A DNA stretch of 64,000 nucleotides from Kiloniellales bacterium. GTDB lineage: Bacteria; Pseudomonadota; Alphaproteobacteria; Kiloniellales; JAKSDN01. Of the stretch, positions 52,896 to 61,978 are shown piece by piece (position 1 is the first letter of the stretch; each line of letters starts with the position of its first letter). Where the stretch lies: NCBI GenBank assembly GCA_030064845.1, contig JASJEC010000014.1:1-64000 (forward strand), read 5' to 3'. The notes under the pieces were generated by a model that did no database searches, was not told the DNA's origin, and saw only the letters and a program-made list of their open reading frames with translations. The position numbers and the translations under genes are program-made.

Positions 52896-54492
52896 GTGCT
52901 CTCGCCTCTCTTCTTTCGGTTCGCCGGGCGGGCTTTGCGTCGGGCGCCGCGAGATCGCTCAGCCAGAGGTACTGCGCCGCGTAGGCGCGCCACGGCCGCC
53001 AGGCCTCGGCCCGCGTCCTGAGCGAGCTCTCGTCGTCCGCGATGCCGAGCCGCCGGGCGGCGCGGATCAGCCCGAGGTCGCCGGCGGGGAAGGCGTCGGG
53101 GTCGCCCAGCGCGCGCAGCGTGATGTAGTCCGCGGTCCACCGCCCGATGCCGGGCAGCGCGGTCAGGGCGGCGGCCAGTTCCCGCGCGCTCTGCGACCCG
53201 TCGAAGGCAAGGGCGCCGTCGCGCACCGCGGCGGCGAAGGCGCGGATCGCCCGGGCGCGCGCCTTGGGCAGGCCGACGACGCCGGGGTCGCACTCGGCCA
53301 GACACGCGGGCGTGGGAAAGCGACGGGTCAGGCCCCAGGCGTTGGGGCCCCAGACTTCTGGGCTATCCATTGGCGCGCCGAAGGCGGCGGCCAGGCGGCC
53401 GGCCAGCGTGGTCGCGCCCTTGACGGTGACCTGCTGGCCGAGGATCGCGCGCACACCCAGCTCGAAGCCGTCCCAGGCGCCCGGCAGGCGGAGGCCCGGC
53501 CGCGCCGCGACCAGATCCGACAGGACGGCGTCGCGGCCGAGGTGGGCGGCGATCTCCTGGGGGTCGGCGTCGGTATCGAACATGCGGCGCAGGCGGTTGA
53601 CCAGGGTCAGCAGGCCGCGCGCCCCGGGCGTCGAAACCTCGAGCCGCAGCGCCGGCTCGGCCGATGGCCGGGTGACCGCGACCCAGGCCGGCTCGCCGTC
53701 CAGAGTCAGGCTGCGCCGGTAGGCGCCGCCAGCCACCGCCTCGACTCCCGGCGTGGCGCGGGCCTCGAGGTAGCCGAGCAGGCCCGGCCAGGCGTAGGGC
53801 TCGCGCAGCGGCAGGGCGAGGCGCAGGGGTTCGGCCGCCGCCGCGCCGTCGCCGGACGTCGCCGCGGCCGCGCCGCGACTCGCCCGGCGCAGCTGCCCGG
53901 GCGGGCGGCCGTAGGCGCGCTTCAGGGCCGCGTTGAAACGCCGCAGGCTGCCGAAGCCGGCGGCCTCCGCGACCTCGGCCAGCGGCAGCGCTGTGTCGGT
54001 GAGCAGCGACTTGGCGAACAGCAAGCGGCGGGTCTGCGCGACGCCGAGTGGCGAGGCGCCGAGGTGCCGGCGAAACAGTCGCCGCAGCTGCCGGGCGCCC
54101 AGCCCGAGACGCGCCGCCAAGCACTCGACCGAGCCGCCCTCGCGTGCGCTCCCGTCGAGCGCGCCCTCCTCGATCAGCCGGAGGGCGCGGGCGACCGTCG
54201 CCTCGGTGCCGAGCCAGGCCGGGGTGCCCGGCGCCGACTCGGGACGGCAGCGCAGGCAGGGCCGGAATCCCGCCTCGGCGGCCGCCGCCGCGCTGGGATA
54301 GAAGCGCACGTTCTCCGCCTTGGGCGGCCGCACCGGGCAGACCGGCCGGCAGAAGATGCCAGTGGTGACGACGCCGACGAAGAAGCGCCCGTCGAAGCGC
54401 CGGTCGCGGGCCAGCCGCGCCGCCTCGCAGGCCCGCGGGTCGAGGTGAGGGTCGAGCTGCGGGGCTCCGGCGCTCGTGTCTCTTCCGTCCAT
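52873..54492 (-). CDS. Ada/AraC-AlkA fusion DNA-3-methyladenine glycosylase
   Basis: The 539-residue protein has three parts. Residues 35-90 are an Ada zinc domain (GIFCRPVCPVRPP, LRCRPES). Residues 100-200 are an AraC-type helix-turn-helix (ARLGLGARQLRRLFRRHLGA, VAEAAGFGSLRRFNAALKR). Residues 215-520 are AlkA (ALPGIGRWTADYITLRALGD with catalytic Asp in AGDLGL). It should sense and excise alkylated bases. It overlaps ogt. The layout is that annotated as 'DNA-3-methyladenine glycosylase 2 family', so the fusion is known. Confidence 0.9.
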   Translation of the reverse strand: MDGRDTSAGAPQLDPHLDPRACEAARLARDRRFDGRFFVGVVTTGIFCRPVCPVRPPKAENVRFYPSAAAAAEAGFRPCLRCRPESAPGTPAWLGTEATVARALRLIEEGALDGSAREGGSVECLAARLGLGARQLRRLFRRHLGASPLGVAQTRRLLFAKSLLTDTALPLAEVAEAAGFGSLRRFNAALKRAYGRPPGQLRRASRGAAAATSGDGAAAAEPLRLALPLREPYAWPGLLGYLEARATPGVEAVAGGAYRRSLTLDGEPAWVAVTRPSAEPALRLEVSTPGARGLLTLVNRLRRMFDTDADPQEIAAHLGRDAVLSDLVAARPGLRLPGAWDGFELGVRAILGQQVTVKGATTLAGRLAAAFGAPMDSPEVWGPNAWGLTRRFPTPACLAECDPGVVGLPKARARAIRAFAAAVRDGALAFDGSQSARELAAALTALPGIGRWTADYITLRALGDPDAFPAGDLGLIRAARRLGIADDESSLRTRAEAWRPWRAYAAQYLWLSDLAAPDAKPARRTERREARARDLHAPG

Positions 54493-54715
54493 GATCTTGT
54501 TGCTCTCCCGACCGGCTTTGGTCTCGATGCCATTTCAAGATAGCGTCCGAGGCGCGAGCTGTCTGGCCGCTTTCGGACGTGGTCGTCGGCTTGACGAGAA
54601 CCCTGAAGCCATGCAGATCTCGTTCTTGACATGTTTTGATTTTGACAGCCGTCAGAAGCCGAACGGGAGCGGTATACTCAGGACTGCCTCCCGGTCAGTG
54701 CTGATGGGGGACCGA

Positions 54716-55615
54716 TCAATCGGCCAGGCGGATATCCGCTACGAACACGATGTCGGCCGCGCCCCTTAAACCCAGGCCTGCGAGCGACTCCTTGAATCGA
54801 CGTGTCATGCCATCGACCCGATCCAGCGGCGGCATGTTGCCGGGATCTGACGGCTGCACATGTACCAGCACGTTCATGACGTTACCGAGCTTGATCATGC
54901 GAATACGGCAGTCCGCCACATCCAGTTCGCCAAATGCCGCCGACAGCCGTTCCTGGATTTGGTCCTGCAACTGCTGGTCCGGCGCGGCCAACAGGACTTC
55001 TCGCAGGTTGGCGAACAGCAGCTTGAGGGGCACCGGCAGTGAAATGATGCACAGCAGGGTCACCAGCGCCGGGTCCACGTAAACGAGGTACTCCGCATAC
55101 TCCGAGCGCGCCAGGAACCAGCCACCGACGAAACTCGCCAGCACGGCTGCGCTCATGAACATGTCGATCAATGCGCCTCGTGCATCCAGTTCCACCAGCG
55201 CCGAGCCGGTGTTCTTGGCCGCTTTCCACAGATACATCGCCAGCACTATTCCGGCACCGGTGGACAGCACGCCGTAGATCACCGCCGATCCCACGTTCAG
55301 TGGACGGCCGCCGGTGAACAAAGCGGAGACCGACGAAACCAGTGCGAAACTGCACAGCGTTACCATCAGCAGTGACTTGATCACATTGATGAGGGGCACA
55401 AAGTGCGCGTAGCCGAACTGGAAGTGCTCGTCGTCCGACGCCCCCACCAAACTCGCCACCTTCAACGTGATCATGGCCATCATGAGTGCGATGCCGGAGA
55501 AAATCCCGTCCAGCAGGATGGCCTCGGATTCGGTCAGCAGCGCAAAGCCGATTCCGAGGGCGGACATGACGGCTGCGCCGATGATGGCAGTGATGAGGGC
55601 TTTGCGCTCGGTCAT
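54716..55615 (-). CDS. Cation diffusion facilitator (CDF) metal transporter
   Basis: The 299-residue protein starts at ATG 55615. Six membrane helices lie in residues 10-200, with the CDF motif in LLDGIFSGIALMMAMI and a later LDARGALIDMFMSAAV. The C-terminal cytoplasmic domain is RIRMIKLGNVMNVLVHVQPS. CDFs export Zn, Fe, Co or Mn by proton exchange. This gene is visibly less GC-rich than its neighbours and lies next to a transposase remnant, which suggests recent transfer. The usual metal-site His/Asp pair is partly changed. Confidence 0.86.
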   Translation of the reverse strand: MTERKALITAIIGAAVMSALGIGFALLTESEAILLDGIFSGIALMMAMITLKVASLVGASDDEHFQFGYAHFVPLINVIKSLLMVTLCSFALVSSVSALFTGGRPLNVGSAVIYGVLSTGAGIVLAMYLWKAAKNTGSALVELDARGALIDMFMSAAVLASFVGGWFLARSEYAEYLVYVDPALVTLLCIISLPVPLKLLFANLREVLLAAPDQQLQDQIQERLSAAFGELDVADCRIRMIKLGNVMNVLVHVQPSDPGNMPPLDRVDGMTRRFKESLAGLGLRGAADIVFVADIRLAD

Positions 55616-56101
55616 GTTAGTATCCGTGAATTCGTTATCGCTGGGCGTGTTGTCTAGCAGCGTTCCGTAGTCGTTTCGTCATTCGGCGTGCATCATACGC
55701 TGGATATGATCGAAGGTAAAAAAGGCGGCATCAAAGCCTCGTTGGGTTCGCCGAGATCGACCGTCGGCAATCTGCAGACTCCCCTGCTCGTCGCGATGCC
55801 CACCTGACAGCGGGCACCTGGGAAGTGTTCGGAGTCGGAACGTGGCTGGAGCTACCCTCACAGCTTCCCAAACTGATGGTATACCTTCAAAGAATGCAGC
55901 AGAATCTGAGCACGCCACATAGCAGACATTGACCTCCACCGTTCGAACGATCGGTTGTGGCTAAGGCTGTCGAAGAATTCGGATTGGAACGTTGTTTTGG
56001 TGTCCGCCTATAGAAGGAGCGGACATTTCATTTCCGCCTCGGCGAACAGGTGACGCGGATTTGCCTTGTTAGAGAGGTTAGAAGGGGCTTTGCGGCATGG
56101 C
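55616..56101. other. Low-GC intergenic stretch
   Basis: No gene is supported in this stretch. An 86-codon minus frame (55679-55939) reads plausibly at its end (FDAAFFTFDHIQRMMHAE) but has no relative that I know. A small hairpin (GTCCGCCTATAGAAGGAGCG, about 56001-56024) is present. The base composition matches the CDF gene. Confidence 0.45.
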
Positions 56102-56290
56102 TCAGGCGATCCTGGGCTGTGGCGGCGGCCTTGTGGTTTGCTTGGCGAGCCTTTTAAGGTTCTTCACGGTGGCGGTCAGGAGGAACTCGTCCCTGGCACC
56201 AGCGAGGCCGCGTCGGCGCGAAAGCCTGGCTTTCTCTTGCCAGCGGCGCGCGATCCGGGCTCAGATGCGGGCATTCTTGACGGCTCGGGA
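56102..56290 (-). pseudogene. C-terminal remnant of an IS transposase
   Basis: On the minus strand the frame reads GLAGARDEFLLTATVKNL then KRLAKQT, a C-terminal signature of IS1182/IS5-like DDE transposases. It ends at a TGA (56102-56104). The same frame has an internal TGA upstream (in RI-stop-ARIARRW, about 56263), and the catalytic domain is missing. It is therefore a decayed insertion and probably marks the edge of the foreign segment with the CDF gene. Confidence 0.75.
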
Positions 56291-56298
56291 AGCCCTCC

Positions 56299-56931
56299 TT
56301 GCCTCTGGACCTGATCCGCCAGATCCGCGCCTTCTACGCCGAGTGCGTTGCGGCGCATCACGAAGCCTCGGCCCACGTACCGACGATCGTGGCCGGACTC
56401 GAGCGCTGCGCCCAGCCGCATTCGCCGGCGCCCGCCTCGCTCGCACCGGTCGAGCGCCACCTCGAGGAGGCGCTGGGGCTCGGCCGCGGGCGCGGCCACG
56501 ACGCCCTGCTCGACGCCATTGCCGAGGCCCGCGACGCCCTGGTCTGGTACAGCTGTGAGAGCGCCTACGGCGACCCGCCCGCCTATCGGCACTTCTTCGA
56601 CAACTACGCCTTCGCTATCCTGGTCGGACCGGGCACCCACGGCTTCGAGAGCCTCTACCGCGATTCGCGGCTGCTCTGCGGCCTGACGATCCAGACGCCC
56701 GGCGTCCACTATCCGGCCCACGCCCACCCAGCGGTCGAAGTTTACGGTGTGCTCGGCGGCACGGCGCGCTGGCGGCGCGGCGCGGAGGCCTGGGCCGAGC
56801 GCCCGCCGGGCAGCGTGATCCTGCACGAGAGCGGCGTCGCCCACGCTATGGAAACCGGGACCGAGCCGACCCTCGCGCTCTTCGCCTGGGTCAGCGATCT
56901 GGGTTATCCGCCCACCATGGTCGAAGACTGA
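56299..56931 (+). CDS. DMSP lyase-like cupin (DddL/DddQ family)
   Basis: The 210-residue frame opens at a TTG (56299), which is uncertain. The cupin core has the HxHxxxExY metal pattern: H141, H143, E147, Y149 in YPAHAHPAVEVYGVL, and H182 in GVAHAMETGTEP. The W-R-R-G and P-P-G-S-V-I-L-H parts match DMSP lyases DddL/DddQ/DddW. These split dimethylsulfoniopropionate to DMS and acrylate. A DddP-like gene lies at 32002. Whether it uses DMSP or another acyl compound is not shown here. Confidence 0.78.
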   Translation: MPLDLIRQIRAFYAECVAAHHEASAHVPTIVAGLERCAQPHSPAPASLAPVERHLEEALGLGRGRGHDALLDAIAEARDALVWYSCESAYGDPPAYRHFFDNYAFAILVGPGTHGFESLYRDSRLLCGLTIQTPGVHYPAHAHPAVEVYGVLGGTARWRRGAEAWAERPPGSVILHESGVAHAMETGTEPTLALFAWVSDLGYPPTMVED

Positions 56932-57081
56932 CCCGGCCTTCGCACTTCGCATCGGCCCAGATTCCCTGCGGCGACGTGGCAAAGCACACATCGCGGCCCG
57001 AAGCGCCGGTCTAGTCTGACGCCAGGAATTTCGGAAGCCGGGCAGGCAGCACCGCTTCGGACTCTTGGGGAGGGCCGGGAG

Positions 57082-58758
57082 ATGCCGGACGACAAGCTCT
57101 TCGACTGCGTCGTGATGGGCGCGGGGATCGCCGGGGTGACCGCCGCGCGCGACCTGCGCAGGGCCGGGTTCGACGTGTTGCTGATCGAGGGCGCCGACCG
57201 GATCGGTGGGCGCATGTATTCGGTGCGCGATTTCCTGACGCTCAAGGGGCACCCGGTGCCGGTCGAGGCGGGCGCCGAGTACATCCACGTCGAGCACCAC
57301 ATCGACAGCGACCGCTACGGCGAGTTCTGGAACGAGCTGCGCCATCACGGTTTCACGCCGGCGCCGCTCTACAAGTGCGGCGTCGGTATCGCGCGCATCC
57401 CGCGCAACCGGCTGTTCTTCCCCAAGTGGCGCAAGACCATTCCCCTGGCGGAATCGGTCTTCAAGACCAACGTGCTCGGCATCCAGCTCGCGCTCAACGA
57501 CTTCCGCAAGTACCGCCAAAAGACCAAGACCGACGTCTCGGCCGCGGCCTTCGCCGAGGCCTGCATCCAGAAGCGCAAGCTCAAGAAGGAGGCGGCTGAG
57601 CTGCTGCGCTACACCCTCTCGGCGCACACGCCGGGCGGGCTCGACGAGGTCTCGATCCTCGGTTCGAGCGAGGACCGGATCCCCGAGCAGCTGATGGAGC
57701 AGGGCGAGTTCCGCATCGAGCGCGACGACGGCAATCCCCACCGGATCTGCGGCTTCGACACCCTGCCCAACGACATCGCCAATGAGTTTCTCGGCGCCGG
57801 CGGCGTCCTGGTCCGCAGCGGCGCGGGGACCGGCCACTGCAAGATCGTCAAGGTCCGGCGCCTGGACGACGGCACCCTCGAGATCGGCACCAAGGACGGC
57901 CGGACCTTCCGCGGCCGCACCGCGGTCTGCACCTTCTCGGCCGGCATGCTGGACCCGGTCGCGGGCGAGGGCGACGCGATCTTCGGTCCGCTGCTCCCGG
58001 CCAAGAAGCGCAAGGCGCTGCAGATGGTCCGCATGGGGCCGATCACCAAGTTCGCCCTGGCCTTCAGGCAACGCCTCTGGGACGACGACGGCGGGCAGTG
58101 GTCCAAGTTCATGTCGGTGCTGAGCAACCCCCGGGGCAAGGCGCGCACCTTCTTTTCCAACTACCCGAAGGAGCTGAACGGCCCCCACGTGCTGACCGCG
58201 CTGATGATGAACCAGGACCACGACGCCATCGCCGGCATGAGCGACGAAAAGGCGGTCGCCCGGGTGTTCGACGCGGTCGGCAGGATCTACGGCCCGCGCG
58301 ACAAGAAGGCCTACAAGAAGCAGTGGACGATCGAGAAGGTGATGGCGGGGCGCAAGGATTCCCAGGGGCGCTTCCACCCCAAGTACCTGCGCCAGGACTG
58401 GTCGAAGGACCCCTTCGCCAAGGGCGGCAACTCCTATGTGAAGTACTTCCCCAAGGACGCGCGGCCGATGGCGCCGCAGAACGCCCGCGAGGCGCTCAAG
58501 GACCCGCGCGACACCCTGCCGCTGTTCTGGGCCGGCGAGGCGACCGCCCCGGCCTATGACCCCGACTACCAGCCGCTCGCGGTGCACGGCGCCTACATCA
58601 GCGGCCTGCGCTGCGCCGAGGACGTGCGCCACTACCTGGCAGAGGCGGGCGGCGACGCCGCCAAGTTCAAGGCCTACTACAAGGACCGCTATCCCCTGGA
58701 CCGGGTGCGGCCGAAAGGCCCCGTGGTGATCGGCGAGGGACCGGCCGGCGGGCGGTGA
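57082..58758 (+). CDS. FAD-dependent amine oxidase-like protein
   Basis: The 558-residue flavoprotein has GAGIAG at residues 13-18 and the second FAD motif IGGRMYSV. The substrate domain includes RICGFDTLPNDIANEFLGAG, and the C-terminal FAD clamp is FWAGEATAPAYDPDYQPLAV. This is the MAO/phytoene desaturase-like superfamily. The substrate is unknown. It follows the cupin gene by 150 bases on the same strand and converges on the P450 gene. Confidence 0.86.
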   Translation: MPDDKLFDCVVMGAGIAGVTAARDLRRAGFDVLLIEGADRIGGRMYSVRDFLTLKGHPVPVEAGAEYIHVEHHIDSDRYGEFWNELRHHGFTPAPLYKCGVGIARIPRNRLFFPKWRKTIPLAESVFKTNVLGIQLALNDFRKYRQKTKTDVSAAAFAEACIQKRKLKKEAAELLRYTLSAHTPGGLDEVSILGSSEDRIPEQLMEQGEFRIERDDGNPHRICGFDTLPNDIANEFLGAGGVLVRSGAGTGHCKIVKVRRLDDGTLEIGTKDGRTFRGRTAVCTFSAGMLDPVAGEGDAIFGPLLPAKKRKALQMVRMGPITKFALAFRQRLWDDDGGQWSKFMSVLSNPRGKARTFFSNYPKELNGPHVLTALMMNQDHDAIAGMSDEKAVARVFDAVGRIYGPRDKKAYKKQWTIEKVMAGRKDSQGRFHPKYLRQDWSKDPFAKGGNSYVKYFPKDARPMAPQNAREALKDPRDTLPLFWAGEATAPAYDPDYQPLAVHGAYISGLRCAEDVRHYLAEAGGDAAKFKAYYKDRYPLDRVRPKGPVVIGEGPAGGR

Positions 58759-58893
58759 CGGACGCGCTTCTTGCCGCCGCGGTGAGCGTAAGATTATGGG
58801 CCGACCGATTGGAGTGTGATGATACCGGGGAGCAGCTCGCTTCCGGTCAGAATACCGAACTCGTTCCGGGTTCCTCGCATTCAAGGTCCTCTG

Positions 58894-60261
58894 TCATGCG
58901 CCGACATCGAACTCCAGGCGCTGGTGCACGGGGAAGGGCGTGCCCTGGTTGTCCATGCGCCCCGCGTCGCCGGCCGCGCGCCGCAGGTTCCGCTGTTTCA
59001 GCAGCGGCTTGAGGATGATCGGGATCACCGCGCGGTTGATGTAGGCCCCGAAACAGGTGTGCATGCCGTAGCCCCAGAGGATGTAGTCGGCCCACGGCCG
59101 GTCGACCCGGAACTCGTTCGGTGAGGGCAGCTGCATGGGATCGAACATGGCCGAGAGGTTGGCGGCGAAGACCATGGCGCCCTTCGGGATCTTGCGGGCG
59201 CGCAGGGTGCTCCGGGCGATCACCGTATCCGCCGCCGCGCGCCGGTAGATCACCGGGTTGGCCGGGTTGAAGCGGAACGCCTCGAAGACGTAGCGGGCCA
59301 GGAGCTCGTCGTCGTCCGCCTGTGCCGCGGCCTGGGCGGCGGCGAGCGCCTCGGGCCGGTCGAGCAGCTGGTCGAGCGCGTGGTTGGCCGATTTGGAGAT
59401 CGTCGGGATCGCACCGATGATCAGGCCGATCAGGTTGTTGCGGATCCCTAGGTCGTCCATGCCCGGCAGGTCCGCGCCCTGCATCGCCAGGCAGCGGTTC
59501 AGCACATCGTCGTCCTGGGTCGGCTGGGCCTTGCGCTCGCGGATCGCTTCGTCCAGGTAGCCGCGGCATTTCTGCGCGGCGTCCTCGGCTTTGGCGATGA
59601 CCGCCTCCTCGGCGCCCAGGTCGATGAAGAGGTACCAGAACATGATCGTGGTCCAGTCAATCATGTCCTGCTCCGACGGGCCGGGCGTGCCGAAGTAGCG
59701 TCCGACCATCCGGGTCGGCACCACCAGGGTCAGGTCCTGGGGCACGTCGATCGAGCCCTTCGCGGCCTCGACCAGCTCCGTGGCCTGCTGCTCGGCGAAG
59801 GGCTTCACGATCTCGGCCACGTCCTCGCGCCGCATGGCGAGGCGCATGTTGGAGACGTCGCGGGTGTAGCGCGCCGTGTTCTGCATGCCCAGGAAGAAGT
59901 TCTCGTTGCCGGTGATCGCGCGCATGCGCGGCTCGTAGACGACCTCGAAGACGTCGTCGCGGTCGAGCACCTCGAGCACGTCCTTGTAGCGTGTGACGAA
60001 GGCCGTGCTGCTGTTGTCGTAGGCCTTCACGAGGGATTTCTTGATCGCCAGGTTGGGCGCGAAGGCGCGCAGTACGGCGAACACGAGGCGCTGGCCGCTC
60101 GTCGCCTTCAGGGCGGCCCCGATGCGCGTCTTGACATCGCCTTCGCCACCGCGGAGCGCGCCGACGACCAGGCCGATCAAACGCACCAGGCTCGACAGCC
60201 CTTCGTAGAGAATGACGAGAATCTGCCACAGCTTGACGAAGAGGTTCCGGATATAGGTCAT
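58894..60261 (-). CDS. Cytochrome P450
   Basis: The 455-residue protein has the heme Cys403 in WGYGMHTCFG, ExxR in FEAFRFNP, and a PERF-like FRVDRPW. The I-helix (IGLIIGAIPTISKSANHAL) lacks the usual acidic-Thr pair, so oxygen activation may be unusual, as in P450s that use peroxide. The N-terminus has a short hydrophobic segment (LFVKLWQILVILYEGLSSLV), which is uncommon in bacteria. It is the last gene of the four-gene minus-strand cluster with DyP peroxidase. Confidence 0.88.
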   Translation of the reverse strand: MTYIRNLFVKLWQILVILYEGLSSLVRLIGLVVGALRGGEGDVKTRIGAALKATSGQRLVFAVLRAFAPNLAIKKSLVKAYDNSSTAFVTRYKDVLEVLDRDDVFEVVYEPRMRAITGNENFFLGMQNTARYTRDVSNMRLAMRREDVAEIVKPFAEQQATELVEAAKGSIDVPQDLTLVVPTRMVGRYFGTPGPSEQDMIDWTTIMFWYLFIDLGAEEAVIAKAEDAAQKCRGYLDEAIRERKAQPTQDDDVLNRCLAMQGADLPGMDDLGIRNNLIGLIIGAIPTISKSANHALDQLLDRPEALAAAQAAAQADDDELLARYVFEAFRFNPANPVIYRRAAADTVIARSTLRARKIPKGAMVFAANLSAMFDPMQLPSPNEFRVDRPWADYILWGYGMHTCFGAYINRAVIPIILKPLLKQRNLRRAAGDAGRMDNQGTPFPVHQRLEFDVGA

Positions 60262-60305
60262 GGCTCCCCCCAGGCCCGGCGCCGGGTTGTGAAACCCGGT
60301 TTCGC

Positions 60306-61967
60306 TCAGGTCGGATCGACGATCCCGGTCGCGATCATGCGCAAGGCCGTGATGCTCGGGATGAAGTAGTACTCACCGCCCCGTGTGGTCACGAACTGCG
60401 GCAGCTGGTCGCACACGAAGGGCGGCTTTCCGCTTTTCGGATCCGAGGCGATGACGAACTTGGCGTTCTCCTCGTGCTTGCCGATCACCGGGCAGGTGTC
60501 GTTGCCGACGTTGAAATCCAGGCCGTAGTTGATCCACTGCTGCTGCACGAACTCGAACTGGCGGAACAGGCTGGCACAGACCGCCATGAAGATGATGCCG
60601 TGCTCGCCATCGTCGCTGCCGGTCTCCGGGTCGTAGGTCCCATAGGGCAGACCCCGGCGCAGGATCCGGCGGCGCTTGTTGAGCGACGAGCCGCTCAATT
60701 CGTCTTTGGCCGGTAGCGCGATTCTGGGATCGAGCATGTCGCGGGTGTTGGCGCGGCGGATGTGCGCCGAGACCGGGCAGCGCGTGCCTTCGAGGTCGTC
60801 GCCGTACTTGAAATCGATCAGAAGGCGTTGGTAATCGTTGAAGCGCCTTTGCTCGTCCTTGGAAAGCGTTTCTTTTTTGAGCCTCTTGAGCTTGATTGCC
60901 GGGATGTCGTCCCATTCCTCGTTGAATTTCTTCCATTCGGCGTAGGTCGGCGCCTGCATCAGCGGAACGCCGTCGGACCAGCGGCCGACCATCTTGGCGC
61001 GCAGCGTCTCCTTGGCCTCCTCGACCGGCACGTCCATGACCTTGGCGTAGACCTTGGCCTTCTCGTCGATGTAGTCGTGAAAGCTCCTCACGTTCTCGTG
61101 GAGCTTTCGATAGACCATGAAGGTGCCGTTGCGCGTGAACTCGATCGGCGGCGCAGAGGGTGGGATTTCTTGCGACTCGTCGACGTGGCCGAGCAGGAAC
61201 TCGCCCGTGGCGATCGTTGCCCACTCCTGGTCCGGCGTCAGCTTGCCGCGGCCCACGACACGCTTTTCCTCCGTCGCCAGTGTGAACTGGCGATCGAAAA
61301 CAGGATCGCCGATGCCGTCGTCGAATCCGAAATGCTCCTTCGACAAGGGTACGATCCCGTGCTCGGGATCCTTCGCGTAAAGCACCGAGGCTTCCTGGTA
61401 CTTGGCGCCGTCCGGTCCGTGGCCCTCCAGCAGGCTGACGCCGTCCGACTCCTCGATCAGATCGCAGAGCCACTTCGTTTGCGCTTCGAGAGCCTCGAAC
61501 GTATCGGCGGATCCGTTCGGCCGTCCGTTCATGGATATCCAGATGTGCGCCCCGCGCGTCGGGTCCGTCGGGTCTGCCCCCCAGACCTTGTCCCAGTTCT
61601 TTGGATCGCTGGGGCCCTCATCGCCCAGGATGAACGAGCGTTTCGCCATGCCGTCGATGTATTCGGCCGGCATGGCGCGCAGCGTGCGCGTCGGCAACTC
61701 GAGCGCGTAGAGCCCGTACCACGAGAAACCAATGTTCAAGGTCACGTGTGGCATCGGGTTGGAGGGGTTGCCGGCTCCCTCCGGGCTCTTTTCCCAACGC
61801 TCGGCCGTGGTTACCTTGTGGCGCACTTCTTCAACGAACTCGCGGCCTTCCTTGCCTTTGTTCCTGGCAATCTGCACGAAGAAGTAGCGGGCCTTGGGAA
61901 AGCCGAACTTTCCATAACCACGAATGACGTTGCCCTGTATGTCGGGGAGGTCCAGGTCTTCCTCCAT
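60306..61967 (-). CDS. Dye-decolorizing (DyP-type) peroxidase
   Basis: The 553-residue protein carries the DyP hallmarks: GFDDG (D217), the heme His402 in PVSAHIRRAN and the distal Arg438 in RILRRG. It is longer than the bacterial A/B classes and resembles the C/D (P) type. It starts with PDIQGNVIRGYGKF, typical of the first ferredoxin-like half. DyPs oxidise phenolics, dyes or lipids with peroxide. Genes on both sides are in the same orientation, with 11 and 44 bases between, so they are one operon. Confidence 0.9.
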   Translation of the reverse strand: MEEDLDLPDIQGNVIRGYGKFGFPKARYFFVQIARNKGKEGREFVEEVRHKVTTAERWEKSPEGAGNPSNPMPHVTLNIGFSWYGLYALELPTRTLRAMPAEYIDGMAKRSFILGDEGPSDPKNWDKVWGADPTDPTRGAHIWISMNGRPNGSADTFEALEAQTKWLCDLIEESDGVSLLEGHGPDGAKYQEASVLYAKDPEHGIVPLSKEHFGFDDGIGDPVFDRQFTLATEEKRVVGRGKLTPDQEWATIATGEFLLGHVDESQEIPPSAPPIEFTRNGTFMVYRKLHENVRSFHDYIDEKAKVYAKVMDVPVEEAKETLRAKMVGRWSDGVPLMQAPTYAEWKKFNEEWDDIPAIKLKRLKKETLSKDEQRRFNDYQRLLIDFKYGDDLEGTRCPVSAHIRRANTRDMLDPRIALPAKDELSGSSLNKRRRILRRGLPYGTYDPETGSDDGEHGIIFMAVCASLFRQFEFVQQQWINYGLDFNVGNDTCPVIGKHEENAKFVIASDPKSGKPPFVCDQLPQFVTTRGGEYYFIPSITALRMIATGIVDPT

Positions 61968-61978
61968 GGCCGATTCTC

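Noticed and set aside
54620-54680. TTGACA boxes and TATACT that look like a promoter
   Set aside because: The spacing (25 bases for the nearer box) is too long, and no plus-strand gene follows; the CDF gene is read on the other strand.
56176-58884. 902-codon minus-strand frame opposite the cupin and amine oxidase genes
   Set aside because: Both plus-strand genes have conserved catalytic motifs, so the antisense frame is a shadow. The end nearest 56176 partly overlaps the transposase remnant but in a different frame.
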